Below are positions 36,010 through 45,508 of a DNA stretch of 50,843 nt, piece after piece. The stretch covers positions 1 through 50,843 of the forward strand of contig JAIVHI010000170.1 of assembly GCA_020201155.1 (NCBI GenBank), read 5' to 3'. The first letter of the stretch is position 1. Every line of letters begins with the position of its first letter. Both the position numbers and the translations under genes were made by a program. Origin of the DNA: Loktanella sp. (GTDB lineage Bacteria > Pseudomonadota > Alphaproteobacteria > Rhodobacterales > Rhodobacteraceae). The notes beneath the pieces are model-generated. The model did no database searches, was not told the origin of the DNA, and was given only the letters and a program-made list of their open reading frames with translations.

Positions 36010-37665
36010 CTACATCGCCTTTGCGCGTGCCTCGCTCAGCGATTGCCCCGTGGACAGAACATCAGGGTCAAGGCGACATTCGACCACTGCGACAGTGCCC
36101 GAGGCCTGTGCGGCCTCGAATGCCGCCGCAAAGTCCTCCTGACGTTCGACCACCGCGCCGAAGCCGCCATAGGCCTGCGCCAGTGCCGCGAAATCGGGAT
36201 TCGCCAGTTCCGTCCCCGACACGCGGCCCGGGTAGGTCTTTTCCTGATGCATGCGGATCGTGCCATAGCGCCCGTTGTTCATCACGATGACGATGGGCTT
36301 GGCGCCGTGCTGCACCGCCGTGGACATTTCGTTCAAGGTCATCTGGAAGCAGCCGTCACCGGCAAGGCAGACGACGGTCCGGTCGGGATATTGAAGGCTG
36401 GCGGAAATCGCGGCCGGAAAGCCGTAGCCCATCGACCCCGAAGTCGGCGCAAGCTGCGTGCCATAGCGTTTGTAGGTAAAGTAGCGATGCAGCCATGCGG
36501 CATAGTTGCCCGCACCATTGGTCAGGATTGCATCCTCGGGGAGGTTGTCCGACAGCCAGCGGATCACCTGTTCCTGCTTGACCGCACCGGGGCTTTCCTG
36601 CGGGGTGATCCAGTCCTCGTAGTCCGCACGGGCCGATGCGGTCCAGTCGCGGTGGTTGTCCCAGGGATCGTCGTTCATGACGCATTGCCACAGCGTATGT
36701 ATCCCGATCGTCGCGGGGGCCGCGATGCCCACGTCGGCGCCGTAGACGCGCCCGACTTCGCCCGGGGCGGCATGGCAGTGCAGGATCGTCTTTTGCGGGT
36801 CGGCTGGATTGACGAGCGTATATCCCTGCGTATCGATGTCACCGAAACGTGTGCCCAGCAGCAAAAGGCAATCTGCATCGCGCACCCTTTGCGCCAGCTT
36901 GGGGTTCACGCCCACGTTCAGATCGCCCGCATAATGCGAGTGCCGGTTATCGAGGTAATCCTGCCGCCTGAAACTGGCCACCACAGGCAGGCCGGTCGTC
37001 TCGGCGAACTGTTCCAGCACGCTCGACGCCCCCTTGTCCCATGACGATCCACCGACGACGATCAAGGGGCGCTTGGCCGTCTGCAATTCGGCCACCATCG
37101 CCTCGAATGCCTTCTTGTCGGTGGGCACCGTCACGTTCCGGCCACCCCCGTGATTCGGCACGTCCGAGGTATCGCTGAGCACATTTTCCGGCAGTGCGAT
37201 AACCACGGGCCCCGGGCGACCGGTCAGCGCGATGCGGAAGGCGCGGGCGATATACTCGGGCAGGCGTTCGATGTGATCGACCTGCGCCACCCATTTGGCC
37301 AGATCACCGAACATCGCCTTGTAGTCGACCTCCTGAAAGGTTTCGCGGTCGGTCTGGCGGTTGTCGATCTGGCCGACGAACAGAACCATCGGCGTGCTGT
37401 CCTGCATGGCCACGTGAACGCCCGCGCTGGCGTTGCACGCCCCCGGCCCGCGCGTGACAAAGCAAATGCCGGGCTGGCCCGTCATCTTGCCATAGGCCTC
37501 GGCCATCATCGCGGCGCCCCCTTCGTGACGACATACGACATTGTGGATGCCGCTGTCGTGCAGCCCGTCCAGCACCGCGAGATAACTTTCGCCGGGAACC
37601 GAGAAAACGCGTTTCACATCGAGACTTTCAAGGTGGTCCGTCAGTATCTTTCCGCCGTGTCGCAT
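36010..37665 (-). CDS. Thiamine pyrophosphate-dependent enzyme, acetolactate synthase-like
   Basis: A 551-residue TPP enzyme with the three-domain fold of acetolactate synthase large subunits. The catalytic Glu is Glu48 in CRHEGGAAMMAEAYG; the N-terminal domain has FVTRGPGACNA; the C-terminal cofactor motif is GDGCFQMTLNEMSTAV ending in NNGRYG. There is no adjacent small regulatory subunit, so it is not the usual IlvB; it may be a decarboxylase, carboligase or similar. The start at 37665 gives MRHGGKILTDHL; the longer frame is unlikely. It lies divergent from an FMN reductase gene and upstream of rplO on the same strand, but with a promoter between. Confidence 0.87.
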   Translation of the reverse strand: MRHGGKILTDHLESLDVKRVFSVPGESYLAVLDGLHDSGIHNVVCRHEGGAAMMAEAYGKMTGQPGICFVTRGPGACNASAGVHVAMQDSTPMVLFVGQIDNRQTDRETFQEVDYKAMFGDLAKWVAQVDHIERLPEYIARAFRIALTGRPGPVVIALPENVLSDTSDVPNHGGGRNVTVPTDKKAFEAMVAELQTAKRPLIVVGGSSWDKGASSVLEQFAETTGLPVVASFRRQDYLDNRHSHYAGDLNVGVNPKLAQRVRDADCLLLLGTRFGDIDTQGYTLVNPADPQKTILHCHAAPGEVGRVYGADVGIAAPATIGIHTLWQCVMNDDPWDNHRDWTASARADYEDWITPQESPGAVKQEQVIRWLSDNLPEDAILTNGAGNYAAWLHRYFTYKRYGTQLAPTSGSMGYGFPAAISASLQYPDRTVVCLAGDGCFQMTLNEMSTAVQHGAKPIVIVMNNGRYGTIRMHQEKTYPGRVSGTELANPDFAALAQAYGGFGAVVERQEDFAAAFEAAQASGTVAVVECRLDPDVLSTGQSLSEARAKAM

Positions 37666-37784
37666 GGGTCGTCCTGCTGCTTTATTACAGCGCGACCATG
37701 TGCCAGCCCCGATGGAGAGGCAAGCAGGCTTGTCCCGAACCGCTGCCGGATTAGCTTTCGCTGCAAAGCAGAAAGGGACGCCAC

Positions 37785-38312
37785 ATGACCACACTCCTCG
37801 GAATTTCGGGCTCGCTCCGAGCGGCCTCGACCAACACGAAGCTGGTCAAATGCGCGGCGGAGTCCTTTGCGCCGGACGACTTCATCATGGGGGATCTCAG
37901 GTTTCCGCTTTACGATGGCGACCTCGAAGCCAAGGGCATCCCGGCCGAGGTGCAGACGCTGGCCGACCAGATCGCGGCCGCCGACGCAGTGGTCATCTCG
38001 GGGCCGGAATACAACAAGTCGATTTCCGGCGTCTTGAAGAACGCGCTGGACTGGATCAGCCGGACCGATGGCAACCCCTGGGCCGACAAACCGCTTGCGA
38101 TCATGTCCGCAACCGCTGGCCGCGCGGGCGGTGAACGCACGCAGTTCGCGCTGCGCCTTTGCATGGTGCCCTTTCGTCCGCGTCTTCTGATGGGGCCGGA
38201 AATGCTGCTGGCGGACAGTGGCAACCAGTTCGACGACCAGGGCAAGCTCAAGGTGGAAATGGCGCAAGAGCTGCTGGATGCACTGATGGAAAACCTGCGG
38301 GCTCTGACCTAG
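37785..38312 (+). CDS. NADPH-dependent FMN reductase family protein
   Basis: A 175-residue flavodoxin-like protein with GISGSLRAASTN binding the FMN phosphate, SGPEYNKSISGVLKNALDW as the second conserved segment, and SATAGRAGGERTQ. It is likely to reduce FMN or quinones with NAD(P)H as a dimer. Its TAG stop lies in the palindrome CTAG (38309-38312), which also forms the stop of the convergent FAD oxidoreductase gene: both genes end in the same four bases. Confidence 0.9.
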   Translation: MTTLLGISGSLRAASTNTKLVKCAAESFAPDDFIMGDLRFPLYDGDLEAKGIPAEVQTLADQIAAADAVVISGPEYNKSISGVLKNALDWISRTDGNPWADKPLAIMSATAGRAGGERTQFALRLCMVPFRPRLLMGPEMLLADSGNQFDDQGKLKVEMAQELLDALMENLRALT

Positions 38313-39343
38313 AGATTTGCCGCGACTGAAAAGTCAGGCGGAATATCGTCCTGCCCGTCAAGCACAAGCGCCGCCATCATTTCCCCCACCTTGGGGGCCA
38401 TGCCGAAACCGATCTTGAAACCGCCGTTCGCCACGAAACCATCCCGGAACGGATGCCGCCCCAACATCGGCGCGCGCGAACGGCTGCGCGGGCGCACCCC
38501 GGCCCAACGCGCGACAACCCCGGCCCCCGCCAGCGCCGGAACCGCAGCGACGGCACGCGAGATCAGGACGTCGCATTGGGCATCCGTCGCCGTCGGATCA
38601 TCGAACGCGCGTTCGGTGGTGGACCCCACAGCGACCGTCCCGTCGCGATGCGGGATGATGTGCAGCCCGTCGACGAACAGTTGCGGCGCACCGGCGGCGT
38701 CATAGCCTAGCAGGGCCGCCTGCCCCTTGACCCCCGCGCCGATCATGCGGCTGTGCGCGCGTGTCATGTCCTCCAGCCCATCCCAGCCCGTCGCCCAGAC
38801 GACGGCGCCCTCCTCCGCGGCGTCGGCCTCGAAAGCGACGCCACTGGCCGCTAGCGCCTTGGCCAGACAGGTCACCGCACGGCGCGGATGCACCAACGCG
38901 GACAACGTGTCATGCACGATCAGGCCAGTGGGCGAGGCCGTCATGAAATCCGTACCGGGCTGCTCGATGACCGTCCAGACGGCCTTGTCACCCCATAGCT
39001 CTTGCGCGGTGCCTTCACGTTGCCGTGCCAATGCGACCGCCGCATCGTCCGCCAGGGGTTGCACGCGCCCCGCCCGGATATAGCCGGGGTCGTCCTGCGC
39101 CGCCTCGGCCACCGCATGCCACCAGCTTTCCGCCATCAACAGGCTGTCCAGCTGGAACTGTTTCTTGGCGTTCCACTGCTCGGGGACATGCGGGGCAAGT
39201 GCGCCGACGATCCCGCCACTGGCGCCCGCGCCGACGCCATTGGGGTCGATCACCCGAACCCGCGCGCCGCGCTGCACGCAGGCCCAGGCCACGGACAACC
39301 CGAAGATTCCCGCACCGCGCACGGTCACATCCACGCTTGCCAT
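38309..39343 (-). CDS. FAD-dependent oxidoreductase (DAO family, MnmC C-domain-like)
   Basis: A 344-residue DAO-family flavoprotein with the N-terminal Rossmann motif GAGIFGLSVAWACVQRGARV, the GASGGIVGALAPH substrate-loop segment, and the C-terminal ARWAGVRPRSRSRAPMLG and GGFKIGFGMAP. It is divergent from mnmD. In E. coli MnmC, one chain joins a MnmD-type methyltransferase to a DAO-type oxidase that removes the carboxymethyl group from cmnm5(s2)U34. The adjacency suggests, but does not prove, that this protein supplies that oxidase activity. A glycine or D-amino acid oxidase is the alternative. Confidence 0.82.
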   Translation of the reverse strand: MASVDVTVRGAGIFGLSVAWACVQRGARVRVIDPNGVGAGASGGIVGALAPHVPEQWNAKKQFQLDSLLMAESWWHAVAEAAQDDPGYIRAGRVQPLADDAAVALARQREGTAQELWGDKAVWTVIEQPGTDFMTASPTGLIVHDTLSALVHPRRAVTCLAKALAASGVAFEADAAEEGAVVWATGWDGLEDMTRAHSRMIGAGVKGQAALLGYDAAGAPQLFVDGLHIIPHRDGTVAVGSTTERAFDDPTATDAQCDVLISRAVAAVPALAGAGVVARWAGVRPRSRSRAPMLGRHPFRDGFVANGGFKIGFGMAPKVGEMMAALVLDGQDDIPPDFSVAANL

Positions 39344-39394
39344 TCCGACCCTTTCCGAAGATTCCTGCTTGGACCCGTCCTAAGGCAAACCGCG

Positions 39395-40072
39395 ATGACC
39401 GACCAGACAGCCCGCCTGACATGGCGCGAGACGGATCGCGGCGACGTTCCTGTCTCAACCGCCTTCGACGACCCCTACTTCAGCCTCGTCGGTGGGCGGG
39501 CCGAGACGGAACACGTCTTTCTGGCGGGCAATGACCTGCCGAACCTCTTTCGCGACGGCTTTCACATTGCCGAACTGGGGTTCGGCACCGGTCTGAACTT
39601 TCTGACCGCGCTTGCGGCATGGCGTGCCGCGCGGGTTCCCGGCCAGCTTCACTTCACCAGCTTCGAGGCGTTCCCGCTCGCCCCGGCGGACCTGTCCCGC
39701 GCACTTGCCGCGCATCCGGATCTGCCGACGGAGACACTCACCGCAGCCAAGGGGGCGACGCATGTTGTCGGTGCGGATTTCACATTGACCGTGCTGATCG
39801 GAGATGCCCGTGACGTGGTCCCCAAGTGGACCGGCAAGGCGGATGCATGGTTCCTGGACGGCTTTTCGCCCGCCAAGAACCCCGAACTTTGGGAGACATC
39901 CCTGATGCAGGCGGTCGCGGATCATACCGCACCGGGCGGCAGCTTCGCCACCTATACCGCCGCCGGCTTCGTCCGTCGCGCGCTGGCCGAAAGCGGCTTT
40001 ACCGTCGAACGCTGGCCGGGTTTCGGTCGCAAGCGGCACATGACACGGGGCGTCCTGACCGCGCGGGGCTGA
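39395..40072 (+). CDS. mnmD: tRNA (mnm5s2U34)-methyltransferase MnmD
   Basis: A 225-residue stand-alone homologue of the MnmC N-terminal domain (DUF752). The SAM-binding motif is ELGFGTGLNFLT, and AWFLDGFSPAKNPELW is the family signature. It should methylate nm5U34 in the wobble position of certain tRNAs. The start at 39395 gives MTDQTARLTWRETDRGDVPV, matching the family; the long upstream frame overlaps the divergent FAD oxidoreductase. The gap to that gene is 51 bases. Confidence 0.9.
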   Translation: MTDQTARLTWRETDRGDVPVSTAFDDPYFSLVGGRAETEHVFLAGNDLPNLFRDGFHIAELGFGTGLNFLTALAAWRAARVPGQLHFTSFEAFPLAPADLSRALAAHPDLPTETLTAAKGATHVVGADFTLTVLIGDARDVVPKWTGKADAWFLDGFSPAKNPELWETSLMQAVADHTAPGGSFATYTAAGFVRRALAESGFTVERWPGFGRKRHMTRGVLTARG

Positions 40073-40130
40073 CCCTTCCGCGTGGCCGATGGCCCTTGAC
40101 CCTGTCGCCACCTCACGCGCAGATGGCGCC

Positions 40131-41009
40131 ATGGATCCTGCGCGCCTCGGCCCCCTTCTGATGATCGCCACCACCTTCGTTTTCGCAGCGCAGGACGGCA
40201 TTTCCCGGCATCTGGCCGCGGAATACAACGTGCTGATGGTCGTGATGGTCCGCTACTGGTTCTTCGCGGCTTTCGTCATCACCATTGCGCGGCGTCAAGC
40301 CGGGTCGGTCAGGGCCGCTGCCGCAACGCGCCAGCCGATCCTGCAGGCCTTTCGCGGCGCGCTGCTGGCTGCCGAAATCTGTGTCATGGTGCTGGCGTTC
40401 CTCTATCTCGGCCTTGTGGAAAGCCACGCGATCTTTGCCTGCTACCCGCTGATCATCGCGGCCCTCTCCGGCCCTATCCTGGGCGAAAAGGTCGGACCCC
40501 GCCGCTGGATCGCCATCGCGATCGGCTTTGTCGGCGTGCTGATCATCCTGCAGCCCGGTTTCACCGTCTTCGCGCCTGCGGCGCTTCTGGCGCTGGCTGC
40601 AGCGACGATGTTCGCGCTTTACGGCCTGCTGACGCGCTACGCGGCAAGGGCCGACAAGGCAGCGACCAGCTTTTTCTGGACCGGCACCGTCGGCGCGGTG
40701 GTGATGACGGTCGTGGGGGTCTGGTTCTGGGAAGGGATGACGCCACCGGATTGGGCGTGGATGAGCCTTTTGTGCCTGACCGGTGCAGGCGGCCACTACC
40801 TGCTGATCAAAACATACGAGATCGCAGAGGCCAGCGCGGTCCAGCCCTTTGCTTACCTGCAACTTGTCTTCGCCAGTGCCATCGGACTTCTGATTTTCGG
40901 TGAGACGCTCAGGCTGAACGTCGCCATCGGGGCGGCGATCGTCATCGGGGCGGGGGTCTTCACGCTGTTGCGCAGCCGCCGCCAGATGATCGTCCCACGC
41001 CAGCCCTGA
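40131..41009 (+). CDS. EamA/DMT-family transporter
   Basis: A 292-residue membrane protein with ten predicted helices in two EamA repeats; the second repeat includes QPFAYLQLVFASAIGLLIFGE, a typical EamA motif. Such proteins export metabolites or amino acids; the substrate is unknown. An ATG at 40089 would add 14 residues; the start at 40131 gives the helix-1-proximal N-terminus usual in the family. The gene ends three bases before the convergent slt stop. Confidence 0.85.
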   Translation: MDPARLGPLLMIATTFVFAAQDGISRHLAAEYNVLMVVMVRYWFFAAFVITIARRQAGSVRAAAATRQPILQAFRGALLAAEICVMVLAFLYLGLVESHAIFACYPLIIAALSGPILGEKVGPRRWIAIAIGFVGVLIILQPGFTVFAPAALLALAAATMFALYGLLTRYAARADKAATSFFWTGTVGAVVMTVVGVWFWEGMTPPDWAWMSLLCLTGAGGHYLLIKTYEIAEASAVQPFAYLQLVFASAIGLLIFGETLRLNVAIGAAIVIGAGVFTLLRSRRQMIVPRQP

Positions 41010-41012
41010 ACG

Positions 41013-43148
41013 CTATTCCACCGGTCGGGACTGGGGCCGGGTGGGGGTGGCCTCTTCCGGGGCAAGCGGGATTTCCGGGCGGGCGATGGCGCGCAAAGGC
41101 TCGGAGGGTGTCGTTGCCTCTTCGACCGGCAGCGGTGTCACCGTGTTTTCCGAGGTCGATACCGTGACCGCTAGGTCGGGGCGCGGTATCGGGCGGATCA
41201 CCGGCAACTGGCCGTTCAGAAGCGTGGTAAAGCGCACCGGCCCCAATTCGCCACGCAGACGGGCGCGATAGACGGGTAGGCTTTCGGTGACGCGCATGAC
41301 GTAGTTTCGCGTCTCGCTGAACGGGATGTGTTCGATCCAGTCCACGACGTCGACGTCGCCGGTGCGCGGATCGCCCCGTTCGTTCATCCATGTGATCGGT
41401 CGCGATGGACCCGCGTTATAGCCAGCCGCCACCATGACCGGCGACTTGCCGAAGCGTTGTTCCAGTTCCGCCAGATAGCGGGATCCCAATGTGGCGTTGT
41501 AGACCCAATCACCCGTCAGCCGGTCCGCGCTGTAGGGCTCTCCCACCCAGCCCGAGACTTCGCGCGCGGTGGCGGGCATCAACTGCATCAGCCCCTGTGC
41601 GCCCACGGGCGAGCCTGCACCGGTCAGAAATTCGCTTTCGCGGCGGGCAATGGCCAGCGCGAGCGCGGGGTCGACGGGATGTTCCATCTCGGCCATGTCG
41701 TGGATCGGAAAATAGATCGACGGCACGATGATGCCGTTGTTCACGGCCGATTTGCCGAGAAGCACCTCGTAATAGGTCTGGTCCTTTGCTTCGAGGTAGG
41801 CCCCCAGACGCCCCAGATCAGCCGCATCCAGTTTTTCGACGACTGCGACGAAAAACGCGATGGCATCGCTGCGACGGCCCGCTTCCATCAGGGTCAGCGC
41901 CGCGCGCACCAGATCGTCGCTCAGGACCGGGGCGCCAGCCCAGTCGCGCGCGTCAGCCGCACCGGTCAGCGCGGGGTCGATCGCGTGACCAAGCTTTTCG
42001 GCGGCCAGCAGCCCGTAAAAGGCGGTCTGAAAGGGGGCCGCCATGGTATAGGCGACCTCGGCCTCTGGCGCGCGGTCCAGCGCTTCGTTGGCGCGGCCGA
42101 TCCAATACCCCATGCGGCTGAGGGTGATCGGTGTTGCCGCGATCGCCATGCCGTTCTCGAAATGGGCAAGCGCCTGCTCCGGCGCGTCCAGATAGGTCAG
42201 GGAAATATAGCCCGCGAGCCATTCGAGATCGGTGTAGGCCGAGCCTTCGTCGTCTTTCAGAAAGTGGTTGGCTGCGATCTGGTAGGCCCGCGCCGGGTCA
42301 CCGTTGCGCATTTCCCACCGTGTCAGCGTGCGCCGCCATCCCGACCAGCGAAACGGCTCGCCCAGCGCATCTGCCGAGGTCGACTGAGCGAGCAGGATGG
42401 CAATGGCATCGTCGCGGCGGCCCTTGTCGGCCAGCCAGTTGTAACGGTCGTAGGCAAGGCCGGGGTTGTCCGAAAGTGGCTCCGGCACGTCCTCCATCCG
42501 GTCGGCGGCCGAGGCGCTGTCACGAATCAGGGCGATACGGGCCGCCACGAGTTTCTGCATGTCGTCATCCAGCAGCGGCACGAGACGTTCGGCGTCTTCC
42601 GTCCGCCACCGCCACAGCATGGCATCCGCACGCACCGCCGCCAGCGGGGTCAGCAAATCGCCGAAGGCAGAAACCATCATCGCCTGATCGCTGCCCGACA
42701 GGCCGTAGCGCGTCCACACATCCATCAGCACGGCCTCTGCGCGGTCCTGTTGGCCGACCGCCATCAGGGCGCGCGCCAGATGCACCGCGCCTTCGCCGGT
42801 TTCGGGCGGAGTGTCGCCGAACCAGTCGATCACCGTCTCGGCGGGCAGACCGGCGGGCATCGCCCGTTCCCCGCGCGACCTGATCCGGTCGAGCCGGGGC
42901 CAGTCCGCGCGGCTGTTCAGGAAGGGCGCGTAATCCGCAAAGGGCTGCCCCCCCTCGCTCAGTCGCAGCCATGTCAGGACGTCGCGCGTCACCGCGTCGC
43001 TTTCATCGACCGCGGCATAGGCCACGGTATACCCCTGCTGCGACGCAAGGCGGATCGCCTCGACCGCCTGATCGGACTGGGCAAGGGCAGGCATGGGCAC
43101 GAAAAGCCACAGGACGAATGTCAGGTGGCGCGACAGGCGGGCGAACAT
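41013..43148 (-). CDS. slt: Soluble lytic murein transglycosylase
   Basis: A 711-residue periplasmic protein. The signal peptide is MFARLSRHLTFVLWLFVPMP ending in ALA. A long alpha-helical superhelix of the Slt70 type follows, then the C-terminal SLT domain with catalytic Glu in IARRESEFLTGAGS, GLMQLMPATAREV and VAAGYNAGP. A Pro/Thr-rich tail of about 70 residues ends the protein. It cleaves peptidoglycan glycan strands, forming 1,6-anhydro ends. The start at 43148 precedes a clear signal peptide; the much longer open frame above it is antisense to dapA and rejected. Confidence 0.93.
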   Translation of the reverse strand: MFARLSRHLTFVLWLFVPMPALAQSDQAVEAIRLASQQGYTVAYAAVDESDAVTRDVLTWLRLSEGGQPFADYAPFLNSRADWPRLDRIRSRGERAMPAGLPAETVIDWFGDTPPETGEGAVHLARALMAVGQQDRAEAVLMDVWTRYGLSGSDQAMMVSAFGDLLTPLAAVRADAMLWRWRTEDAERLVPLLDDDMQKLVAARIALIRDSASAADRMEDVPEPLSDNPGLAYDRYNWLADKGRRDDAIAILLAQSTSADALGEPFRWSGWRRTLTRWEMRNGDPARAYQIAANHFLKDDEGSAYTDLEWLAGYISLTYLDAPEQALAHFENGMAIAATPITLSRMGYWIGRANEALDRAPEAEVAYTMAAPFQTAFYGLLAAEKLGHAIDPALTGAADARDWAGAPVLSDDLVRAALTLMEAGRRSDAIAFFVAVVEKLDAADLGRLGAYLEAKDQTYYEVLLGKSAVNNGIIVPSIYFPIHDMAEMEHPVDPALALAIARRESEFLTGAGSPVGAQGLMQLMPATAREVSGWVGEPYSADRLTGDWVYNATLGSRYLAELEQRFGKSPVMVAAGYNAGPSRPITWMNERGDPRTGDVDVVDWIEHIPFSETRNYVMRVTESLPVYRARLRGELGPVRFTTLLNGQLPVIRPIPRPDLAVTVSTSENTVTPLPVEEATTPSEPLRAIARPEIPLAPEEATPTRPQSRPVE

Positions 43149-43304
43149 AGCTTCAGGCTCCGGACGGGCTGGATCAATTCTGCCGCAGGATAGCGGACAT
43201 GGGTTAACGCTCAACGCACATTCTTGGCATCCGTCGGAATCACGTCTAGGACAAGCGCCGAGCCGCCGATAGACGGCAGGCCGCCAGTTTGAAGGAAGCG
43301 TCGC

Positions 43305-44177
43305 ATGATCAAAGGATCCCTCACCGCACTCGTCACGCCGTTCACGGACGGCAAGGTGGACCTTGATACGCTGAAAAAGCTGGTGGACTGGCAGATCGAA
43401 CAGGGATCGCACGGTCTGGTGCCCGTCGGCACGACCGGCGAAAGCCCGACGCTGACCCATTCGGAACATGATCTGGTGGTCGAAACCGTCGTTACCCATG
43501 TCGCGGGTCGGGTGCCCGTCGTCGCCGGGGCCGGATCGAACAATACCGCGGAAACCGTGCGGCTGGTCAAGGCCGCGAAGGCTGCCGGCGCCGATGCAGC
43601 GCTTGTTGTGACCCCCTACTACAACAAGCCGACACAGGCGGGTCTGATCGCGCATTTCACCGCCGCCGCCGATTGCGGCCTTCCGATCGTCATCTACAAC
43701 ATTCCGGGCCGATCCGCCGTTGACATGACGCCCGTGACCATGGGCACGCTGGCCAGGCACGAGATGATCGTGGGCGTCAAGGACGCGACCGGCGATCTGG
43801 CGCGTGTGCCGAAGCAGCGGCGCACCTGTGGTGTGGATTTCGCGCAGATCTCGGGCGAGGACGCGACCGCCGTGGCATTCAACGCGGGCGGCGGGACGGG
43901 CTGCATTTCTGTCACCGCCAATGCAGCGCCCCGTCTGTGCGCCGAGATGCAGGATGCTACGCTTGCGGGCGACTACAGCAAGGCACTGATCTATCAGGAC
44001 CGGCTGATGCCGCTGCACGAGGCGATCTTCATGGAGCCGGGCGTCTGTGGTGCGAAATACGCGCTGTCGCTGCTGGGTCTATGCCGCGAGGACGTGCGGT
44101 CGCCCCTGACCCCCCTGTCCGATGGCACCAAGCTGGCCATCAAGGATGCGATGATCCACGCGGGTCTGATCAACTAG
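43305..44177 (+). CDS. dapA: 4-hydroxy-tetrahydrodipicolinate synthase
   Basis: A 290-residue class I aldolase of the lysine/diaminopimelate pathway. Schiff-base Lys159 is in VGVKDATGD; Tyr131 (VIYNIPGR), Tyr105 and Thr43/Thr44 (VGTTGESPT) complete the active site. It condenses pyruvate with aspartate semialdehyde. An AAGGAAG site precedes the ATG. It is divergent from slt, so the 156-base gap must hold both promoters; none is clear. The linkage slt-dapA-smpB is common in alphaproteobacteria. Confidence 0.97.
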   Translation: MIKGSLTALVTPFTDGKVDLDTLKKLVDWQIEQGSHGLVPVGTTGESPTLTHSEHDLVVETVVTHVAGRVPVVAGAGSNNTAETVRLVKAAKAAGADAALVVTPYYNKPTQAGLIAHFTAAADCGLPIVIYNIPGRSAVDMTPVTMGTLARHEMIVGVKDATGDLARVPKQRRTCGVDFAQISGEDATAVAFNAGGGTGCISVTANAAPRLCAEMQDATLAGDYSKALIYQDRLMPLHEAIFMEPGVCGAKYALSLLGLCREDVRSPLTPLSDGTKLAIKDAMIHAGLIN

Positions 44178-44179
44178 CG

Positions 44180-44255
44180 CCTGCGGCGGGCGCGGAGGGG
44201 GGCCAGCCCCCCGTCCTGCGGACTCCCCCCGGCATATTTTCACTCGGATGAAGAT
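44180..44255. repeat. GC-rich intergenic repeat-like element with hairpin
   Basis: GGGGGG (44197-44202) and CCCCCC (44207-44212) form a hairpin, followed by GTCCTGCGGACTCCCCCCGG and an A/T-rich CATATTTTCACTCGG. Similar extragenic blocks ending in a GGxATATTTT motif are familiar to me from many Rhodobacteraceae genomes. It lies between convergent dapA and ycaQ, includes the last codons of ycaQ, and may also act as terminator. Confidence 0.45.
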
Positions 44256-45448
44256 GCGGGCCTCAGCCAGCCGTTTTCGAAGGACAAGGACGTGCAGCCC
44301 CCGAATGTCGCGGCGCGTTCGAGGCAAGCCAGCAGGGCTGCTTTGCGCGATTTGCCCATCCGAACCCTGCTGTCTGGCCAGAAGGCACGCACGGCGAGGA
44401 CAGCGCCATCGCGCTTCATGTCGATCCGGCCGATCAGGCGGTCACCCTCGAGCACCGGAAAGACGTAGTAGCCGTAGCGGCGCCTCGGGGCGGGGACGAA
44501 GATCTCGATCCGGTAGGTGAAACCGAAGAGCCGTTCAGCGCGGGCGCGATCCCTCAGGGCCGGATCGAAGGGCGAGAGGATACGCAGGCCGCCGTAGACG
44601 GGCGGCGGCGCTGCATCCAGCAGATCAGGCCGTGCGAAGGACCGGCGCCGCTTGCCATCGACGCCTTGCACGTCAACTTCGACGATCGCACCGTGTGAAG
44701 CTGCCCGGCTGCACCACGCCTTGGCCTCGGCTGGGGTGGCGGTTGCCCAGAAGGCCGCGATCTCGCCCGAGGTGGCGAAGCCGAGGCGGTCCAGCGCACC
44801 CGCGCAGAGCCAATCGAGCGTCTCTTCGGGGTCGGGTGTCGGGAGGCGGACCGCGTCCGGGATCACACGCTCCGTCAGGTCGTAGACCTTGCGAAACCCC
44901 TCTCTGCGGGACACGGCCAGTTCGCCGCTGCGCCAGAGAAATTCGAGTGCCGTCTTGGACGAATGCCAGTCCCACCAGCCGCCTGACCCCTTCGCCTCAT
45001 CCCGGCCCACGTCCCGCGACCCGCTGGCCCCATGATCCGCGATATGGCGGTGGACCTGCTCGATCTGGCTGGCGAAATCGCCGCGACGCCAGGCGGACCA
45101 CTGTCGCTGCAACAGGGCCCTGTCCCGCGCGAACCGCAGTTTCCAGTGCGGATAGGCCGCCATCGGGATCGCCGCGGCATCATGAGTCCAGTGTTCGAAG
45201 ACCGCCCGGTCGCGGGATAATGCAAGTTCCAGTGCCTGCGGCCTGTAGCGCGGGCGGCGGGCGTGAAGGATCAGGTCATGGGCGCGGGCGAAGGTGTTCA
45301 CGCTGTCCAGTTGCACGAAGCCGAGATGGTCCAGAACATCCGCGAGATCTGCGCCTTTGCCCGGACCCACAGGCCGCTTTGCCAGGCCGTGGCGATCAAG
45401 GAAAATGGCGCGCGCGGCGCGGTTCGTCAGGACAGGAACGCTCATCAC
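44240..45448 (-). CDS. ycaQ: YcaQ/AlkX-type winged-helix DNA glycosylase
   Basis: A 402-residue HTH_42-superfamily protein of three winged-helix units. The catalytic QxD motif of the AlkX/YcaQ branch is present as Gln46-Leu-Asp48 in [17 protein letters not shown] and EYWxH-like FEHWTHDAA follow. E. coli YcaQ removes N7-alkylguanine and unhooks interstrand crosslinks. The C-terminus ends near [13 protein letters not shown], its last residues falling in a repeat-like element. It is divergent from smpB. Confidence 0.88.
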   Translation of the reverse strand: MMSVPVLTNRAARAIFLDRHGLAKRPVGPGKGADLADVLDHLGFVQLDSVNTFARAHDLILHARRPRYRPQALELALSRDRAVFEHWTHDAAAIPMAAYPHWKLRFARDRALLQRQWSAWRRGDFASQIEQVHRHIADHGASGSRDVGRDEAKGSGGWWDWHSSKTALEFLWRSGELAVSRREGFRKVYDLTERVIPDAVRLPTPDPEETLDWLCAGALDRLGFATSGEIAAFWATATPAEAKAWCSRAASHGAIVEVDVQGVDGKRRRSFARPDLLDAAPPPVYGGLRILSPFDPALRDRARAERLFGFTYRIEIFVPAPRRRYGYYVFPVLEGDRLIGRIDMKRDGAVLAVRAFWPDSRVRMGKSRKAALLACLERAATFGGCTSLSFENGWLRPASSSE

Positions 45449-45508
45449 GCGATCCTAGACCGGACGCCATGCCTTGCCCACCGGCCTCTGCCGCCATATC
45501 TGGGGCGC

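Noticed and set aside
41328-43193. 621-codon plus-strand frame
   Set aside because: It lies opposite slt, whose protein has a signal peptide and a full transglycosylase domain; the plus-strand translation has no family features.
43149-44018. Upstream extension of the slt frame
   Set aside because: It is antisense to dapA; a good signal peptide starts at 43148.
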